A DNA stretch of 16,691 nucleotides from a bacterium (lineage in GTDB: Bacteria; Patescibacteriota; Gracilibacteria; UM-FILTER-43-11): contig JAUHXI010000009.1 of NCBI GenBank assembly GCA_030426875.1, positions 1-16,691 on the forward strand, read 5' to 3'. Positions within the stretch are counted from its first letter, which is position 1. Each line of letters opens with the position of its first letter. The notes under the pieces are model-generated. The model saw only the letters and a program-made list of their open reading frames with translations. It had not been told where the DNA came from and made no database searches. Positions 13,329 to 16,691 of the stretch are shown piece after piece. The position numbers and the translations under genes were made by a program.

Positions 13329-13970
13329 TCATCGGTTTTTTTTTAAACTAGCCACTGCTCCTTCATAATCCCTTGACTTCAAAATATAGGACCCACTCAC
13401 CAACACATTCGCCCCAGCCTCAATCGCCAAAGGAGCCGTTTCATCATTGATACCCCCATCGATTTGAATGTCTAAATTGGGATAATGCTCCCGGATCCAT
13501 CGCACTTTTTCTAAAACCTCCGGCATAAACTTTTGACCGCCAAAACCAGGATTGATGGACATCACTAGCACCATATCTAACATTGGCAAAACAGCAGCAA
13601 TTTTTTCCACAGGGGTTTCGGGATTGATGGCTACACAAGCTTTAGCACCAGCCTTCTTGATTTTTTCTACATCTGGCGCCAAGTGAAGGCTAGCTTCGGC
13701 ATGAATGGTGATGGAATCAGCCCCCGCTTCGACAAATTGCTCCACATATCGATGCGGATTGCGGATCATCAAATGACAGTCAAGCGGAACATCTGTTTTG
13801 ATGCAGCTCACTATTGGCATTCCAATCGTCAAATTCGGCACAAAATTCCCATCCATCACATCCACGTGGAACATGTCAGAAAAGGGTGCGAGTTCAGCCA
13901 AATGCTCATTCATACGACCGTAATCGATGCCGAGAATGGAAGGGGTGATTTTGATTCTTGTTTTGTTCAT
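13329..13970 (-). CDS. rpe: Ribulose-phosphate 3-epimerase
   Basis: 213 residues, standard length for this TIM barrel, which interconverts ribulose 5-phosphate and xylulose 5-phosphate. Motifs in order: ITPSIL at the first strand, FHVDVMDGNFVPN (metal ligands H35 and D37), DCHLMIRNP (H66), ADSITIHAE, VMSINPGFGGQKF (the conserved loop), DIQIDGGIN (catalytic D171) and NVLVSGSYI for phosphate binding. All catalytic residues are kept. It is the last gene of the minus-strand operon, 9 bases after the hypothetical gene. The start is ATG with AAG just before it. Confidence 0.96.
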   Translation of the reverse strand: MNKTRIKITPSILGIDYGRMNEHLAELAPFSDMFHVDVMDGNFVPNLTIGMPIVSCIKTDVPLDCHLMIRNPHRYVEQFVEAGADSITIHAEASLHLAPDVEKIKKAGAKACVAINPETPVEKIAAVLPMLDMVLVMSINPGFGGQKFMPEVLEKVRWIREHYPNLDIQIDGGINDETAPLAIEAGANVLVSGSYILKSRDYEGAVASLKKNR

Positions 13971-13979
13971 CTTAATGGT

Positions 13980-14381
13980 TTAATCAGCTTGTATATAAAT
14001 TGAATGGGAGAAATTGGGTCTTTCTAATTTCCAGGCCATTACATTCAGTGCGCTCATTGCCAACTGCCTCATCTTTTCCCATTTTTCATCTGTCTTGAGT
14101 TTTTTAGGCTCTAAAAAGATACTTTTGTGGTTTTTAGATAAATATTCAGAATAATCGTCAATGCTTTTAAGAGCCGCAAGTTGGCCTTCACTCAAATTTC
14201 CATTGTCATCTAGTTGATTTATTTTTTGAAAGATTTCATCATACCCTAAAACCAACTCATCCGTCACAACAGCAAAATTAGGAAAAGACTTGATTTGATC
14301 CTCATAAGGTAGTGCAAGAGCTTGGAGGGCTTCTTTAAGTTTATTTAATAGCTGACCAGTTACCATGAACTCAAGTGACAT
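13980..14381 (-). CDS. Hypothetical helical protein between rpiB and rpe
   Basis: 133 residues from the ATG at 14381 (MSLEFMVTGQ); a TTG at 14396 adds five residues. I do not recognise the family. It looks all-helical and soluble: leucine-rich amphipathic stretches at about 8-25 and 47-60, a charged lysine-rich region near 90-105 (EPKKLKTDEKWEKM), no signal peptide and no cysteine. The start overlaps the end of rpiB by 11 bases and the stop is 9 bases before rpe, so it is translated with two ribulose 5-phosphate enzymes. A regulatory or scaffold role with them is a guess from position only. Confidence 0.7.
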   Translation of the reverse strand: MSLEFMVTGQLLNKLKEALQALALPYEDQIKSFPNFAVVTDELVLGYDEIFQKINQLDDNGNLSEGQLAALKSIDDYSEYLSKNHKSIFLEPKKLKTDEKWEKMRQLAMSALNVMAWKLERPNFSHSIYIQAD

Positions 14382-14871
14382 TTTTAAATTTTTCAATCCG
14401 CCTCACGTGCCTTTCTTCTTCAGTGAATGGAGTTTCGAGCCACATTTTAACAGCCTTTTTAGCGTCGTCTTCGGTGATGAATCGTACGCCAAGAGAAAGC
14501 ACATTCGCGTTGTTGTGCTCACGGGTCAAACGAATCATTTCAAAAGGATCCTCACTTTGTCGACCACTCACATCCACAGCCTGAGTAGGAAGCGCCGAGG
14601 AATAGAATAAAGCAGCCCGCACGCCTTTGACTGAATTAGCTGCCATTGCCTCACCCTGACCTGACCCACCCATCACAATCCCCACATAATTTTCAGGATC
14701 TTCAGCCACCGCTCGAGCAACCGGCACAATGAAGTCCGGATAATCATCCGCCTTGTCGTATTCAAAAGCTCCTTTGTCTTCCACTTCATATCCTAATTCA
14801 CGCAGATAGGGAATGAGCGTTTCTTTGAGCTCAAATCCAACATGGTCACAACCGATAAAAACTTTTTTCAT
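14371..14871 (-). CDS. rpiB: Ribose 5-phosphate isomerase B (RpiB/LacAB family)
   Basis: 166 residues. It interconverts ribose 5-phosphate and ribulose 5-phosphate. The N-terminus IGCDHVGFELKETL carries D9 and H10, and VGIVMGGSGQGEAMAANSVKGVRAAL is the phosphate/anion-hole block. The position of the catalytic cysteine of the E. coli enzyme is not cysteine here; instead E74 follows GGSGQG, as in mycobacterial RpiB, where that glutamate is the base. REHNNANVLSLGVR and R154 complete the site. The C-terminal tail after about 150 is a little longer than usual. A galactose-6-phosphate isomerase subunit is less likely because there is one gene and Rpe is nearby. It starts 2 bases after the stop of the small membrane protein gene. 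Confidence 0.92.
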   Translation of the reverse strand: MKKVFIGCDHVGFELKETLIPYLRELGYEVEDKGAFEYDKADDYPDFIVPVARAVAEDPENYVGIVMGGSGQGEAMAANSVKGVRAALFYSSALPTQAVDVSGRQSEDPFEMIRLTREHNNANVLSLGVRFITEDDAKKAVKMWLETPFTEEERHVRRIEKFKNVT

Positions 14872-14873
14872 GA

Positions 14874-15068
14874 TTAATTTAATTTTTTAATGATCCTATA
14901 AATAACCAACCCAATTAAACCTCCCACGATCAAATGTTCAAATCCAAGAGATGAATGAAACCCCCCATCTACATGTGAATGATTCCCAATGCCATGAGCC
15001 AAAGTGGTCATGGGAAGAGCAAGAAATGAGATAACAAGGAAGGAGAGTTTTTTGAGTGATGATTTCAT
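14874..15068 (-). CDS. Small membrane protein with signal peptide
   Basis: 64 residues from ATG 15068. MKSSLKKLSFLVISFLALPMTTLAHG is a typical Sec signal with likely cleavage after alanine 24. A short histidine- and glycine-rich segment (HGIGNHSHVDGGFHSSLGF, five histidines including H25) precedes one transmembrane helix (HLIVGGLIGLVIYRII) and a basic end. The frame is open upstream to a TTG at 15143 overlapping the previous stop, but that would bury the signal behind 25 residues. The His-Gly segment followed by a helix faintly resembles metal-transport HupE/UreJ ends; no function can be assigned. Metal binding is a possibility. Confidence 0.65.
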   Translation of the reverse strand: MKSSLKKLSFLVISFLALPMTTLAHGIGNHSHVDGGFHSSLGFEHLIVGGLIGLVIYRIIKKLN

Positions 15069-15139
15069 GGTGTCAAAGTTATTGAGTGAATCTAAATCCA
15101 TACTAACAAAATCAGTGCGTTGAATAAATGCCAAATCGA

Positions 15140-16024
15140 TCAAAATAAACCCGTAAGCCAGCTCATAAGATCTGGAAAGACAAAGCTTATGGCAGCTGTG
15201 ATGACATTGGCCAGTATGGACAGGGCAATGGCTTTTTTATAATTGAGTTTGAATAACCATTTAATCAAAAAAATCTCAACGACAATCACCCCCACTTCGA
15301 TGGCATAAAAAGAGATTGGATAGTACATTACAGTCAGCAGAAAGACATAATTTGCCAATGGATTTGTGAGGATCTGAATCAAGGCACATTTTCCTACAAT
15401 TTTTAGGGGCTTTTTTCGGATAAAAATCAAATAAACCAGACATTCAAAAAAGATTGTTGAGACCAGTGGAATGAGGTAAAACTTAACTTTTGACCAGTTG
15501 ATGAATGAATTTTTTTCAGCTTCGCCACCAGGCAATATAGAGCCATCTGACTCAGAAAAGTGCTCAATTGTTTCGATTTCCTCAAGCTCAAAGCGATCTG
15601 CATTGAGCTCGGTGATTTCTAAAATGGTTTCAATTTTTTCTAAGGGGTCACCCTCAAGCACGTTCCCGTAGGGTTGAGGCTTGTAGGAGCCAGGCAAGGC
15701 ATTCGTATTGTCTTGAAAGTAGGCATATTGATCTTCTAAAAATGCCTCTTCGTCAAAATCATCTTTTTCGATGGCATAAAAGGTGGCGTCTCCTAGCTTA
15801 TAAAAACCTAAACAGTCCCCCGATTTTATTTGATCAATTGAGTTTCCAATCCGGGCTTCAAAAAGAAAAAAAAGATGGTTCGGATAGTCCTGAATGTTTT
15901 CAATTTCATAACAAAAACTCAGCGGTTTGTAACCAGGATTTAAAACATCGGCAGATGCATCAACTGAATTTCCAAAAAATAATAGAACGGCCATTGCCAA
16001 AAAAAAGAATTGTTTGAATCGCAT
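15140..16024 (-). CDS. Secreted/membrane protein with N-terminal extracellular domain
   Basis: 294 residues, family not recognised. A signal peptide (about 1-24, cleavage near VDASA) is followed by an extracytoplasmic domain (25-175) with C38 and C71, one conserved-looking block (GYKPLSFCYEIENIQDYPNHLFF) and an acidic linker rich in E and D at 125-160. The C-terminal part has about four membrane helices: 181-202, 212-234, 238-258 and 264-284. Polar residues in the helices (E194, N221, N225, E243, E250, N273) suggest a functional membrane core rather than a simple anchor. The start ATG shares one base with the J-domain gene stop (TAATG), implying coupled translation. Confidence 0.75.
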   Translation of the reverse strand: MRFKQFFFLAMAVLLFFGNSVDASADVLNPGYKPLSFCYEIENIQDYPNHLFFLFEARIGNSIDQIKSGDCLGFYKLGDATFYAIEKDDFDEEAFLEDQYAYFQDNTNALPGSYKPQPYGNVLEGDPLEKIETILEITELNADRFELEEIETIEHFSESDGSILPGGEAEKNSFINWSKVKFYLIPLVSTIFFECLVYLIFIRKKPLKIVGKCALIQILTNPLANYVFLLTVMYYPISFYAIEVGVIVVEIFLIKWLFKLNYKKAIALSILANVITAAISFVFPDLMSWLTGLF

Positions 16025-16596
16025 TAAAATAATTTAAAAATAAAGCTAGCAAAATAGACCATGCCCACTCCAAATAAACACCACAACAACAGGTTGAATT
16101 GTTTTTGAATGACCACCGTGATCTCAAAGTTTTTTCTCAATGACCGATTGAGACCAATGAATAAACCACTCAAAGCTCCCATCAACCACTTACCCTCCAC
16201 AAGAATGGAGAATGAGGCTCCAACACATATTGCCAAAAGACTCGATGCCACCACCCTAAATATAGCCTTTCGAAATCGATTTTTATGAAACACTTTAAGC
16301 TCATCATCTCGATAAGATTCACGCTCACCTTGTTTTTTAGAAAACCCCATTTTAGAAAAGGTCTCTTCTGCCTCGTTGATTTTTTCCAAACCCTTCTTCA
16401 AAGTAGCATCATAAGCCTGCCTTAAATCTTTATCTGAAAGGATTTTATGCGCTTCAACAAGCTCATGAAAGTGCTTCACCTGATCATCATCACCCGAATC
16501 AGGATGATATTTTTTGGCCAAATCAAAATAAGCCTTCTTTATTTCATTGTCATTAGCCGCTTGATCAATGCCCAGAGTTTGATAATGAGTTTTCAT
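16024..16596 (-). CDS. Membrane-anchored J-domain (DnaJ-like) protein
   Basis: 190 residues from ATG 16596; a TTG two codons upstream is less likely. Residues 1-65 are a J-domain: HYQTLGID, AYFDLAKKYHPDSGD with the essential HPD triad (31-33) that stimulates DnaK ATPase, and ILSDKDLRQAYD. A basic linker (about 66-110) leads to two or three membrane helices (about 111-133, 138-149, 168-188). There is no G/F region, zinc finger or substrate domain, so this is a class III J-protein that would recruit DnaK to the inner membrane. It is first in the operon with two other membrane proteins, likely its clients or partners. Confidence 0.88.
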   Translation of the reverse strand: MKTHYQTLGIDQAANDNEIKKAYFDLAKKYHPDSGDDDQVKHFHELVEAHKILSDKDLRQAYDATLKKGLEKINEAEETFSKMGFSKKQGERESYRDDELKVFHKNRFRKAIFRVVASSLLAICVGASFSILVEGKWLMGALSGLFIGLNRSLRKNFEITVVIQKQFNLLLWCLFGVGMVYFASFIFKLF

Positions 16597-16600
16597 TTTC

Positions 16601-16630
16601 AACGATTAACGAGTAGCAATTAACGATTAA
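16601..16630. repeat. Short direct repeat upstream of the J-domain gene
   Basis: AACGATTAA occurs at 16601-16609 and again at 16622-16630, 21 bases apart, in the leader of the minus-strand operon. It could be an A/T-rich slippage product or a pair of binding sites. I see no clear promoter boxes between here and the window end. Confidence 0.35.
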
Positions 16631-16691
16631 GCTATCGATTGAATACAGCCACTTACCACTCATTAATCCTAAAATTAGAATTGCTCAATGA

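Noticed and set aside
1..16691. CRISPR array, insertion sequence transposase or prophage genes
   Set aside because: No regularly spaced direct repeats, transposase motifs, integrase or phage structural genes are seen.

Overview
The window looks like a chromosomal segment from a small-genome, AT-leaning bacterium. It has compact, mostly co-directional gene blocks, four type IV pilin-like proteins in one operon, a lipoprotein cyclophilin, DprA, and the standard bacterial code: TGA, TAA and TAG all end recognisable genes, so this is not the UGA=Gly code of Gracilibacteria. Almost no start codon has a Shine-Dalgarno motif. I favour a Patescibacteria/CPR lineage (Peregrinibacteria-like) by inference only; no rRNA or ribosomal protein is present to prove it.

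Layout. 1-519 is the 3' end of clpB, convergent with tsaB (554-1216, minus), with a small GACGC hairpin between them. 1321-5690 (plus) is a pilus operon: a PilV-like pilin, a 596-residue pilin fused to an NHL beta-propeller, a PilX/GspK-like component, a GspG/PilA-like pilin, and a lipoprotein peptidyl-prolyl isomerase. dprA (5707-6804, minus) faces it; pili plus DprA fit DNA uptake and natural competence. 6893-8786 is repeat-rich. It holds a flavin-binding split-barrel gene broken by a one-base deletion, with no start codon and with perfect palindromes on both sides, then a divergent PurM-like gene and a cluster of hairpins. ftsE (8787-9443, minus) has no ftsX beside it.

9444-11146 is the accessory part: a promoter with an inverted repeat, a possible 24-residue cationic peptide, a SUKH (SMI1/KNR4)-like gene interrupted by one in-frame TAG, and a tRNA-Arg with a GCG anticodon set between degenerate inverted repeats. 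11147-12852 (minus) is the two-subunit iron-sulfur L-serine dehydratase, sdaAB then sdaAA in transcription order, behind a good sigma70-like promoter that carries two palindromes.

13329-16596 (minus) reads as one six-gene operon: a membrane-anchored J-domain protein, a 294-residue secreted/membrane protein, a 64-residue membrane protein, rpiB, an unknown helical protein and rpe. Gene pairs overlap or nearly touch. RpiB and Rpe both act on ribulose 5-phosphate.

Most notable: the pilin-propeller fusion, the two disrupted genes whose halves can be rejoined exactly, the dispersed palindrome family, the tRNA-Arg(GCG), and the lack of Shine-Dalgarno sites.
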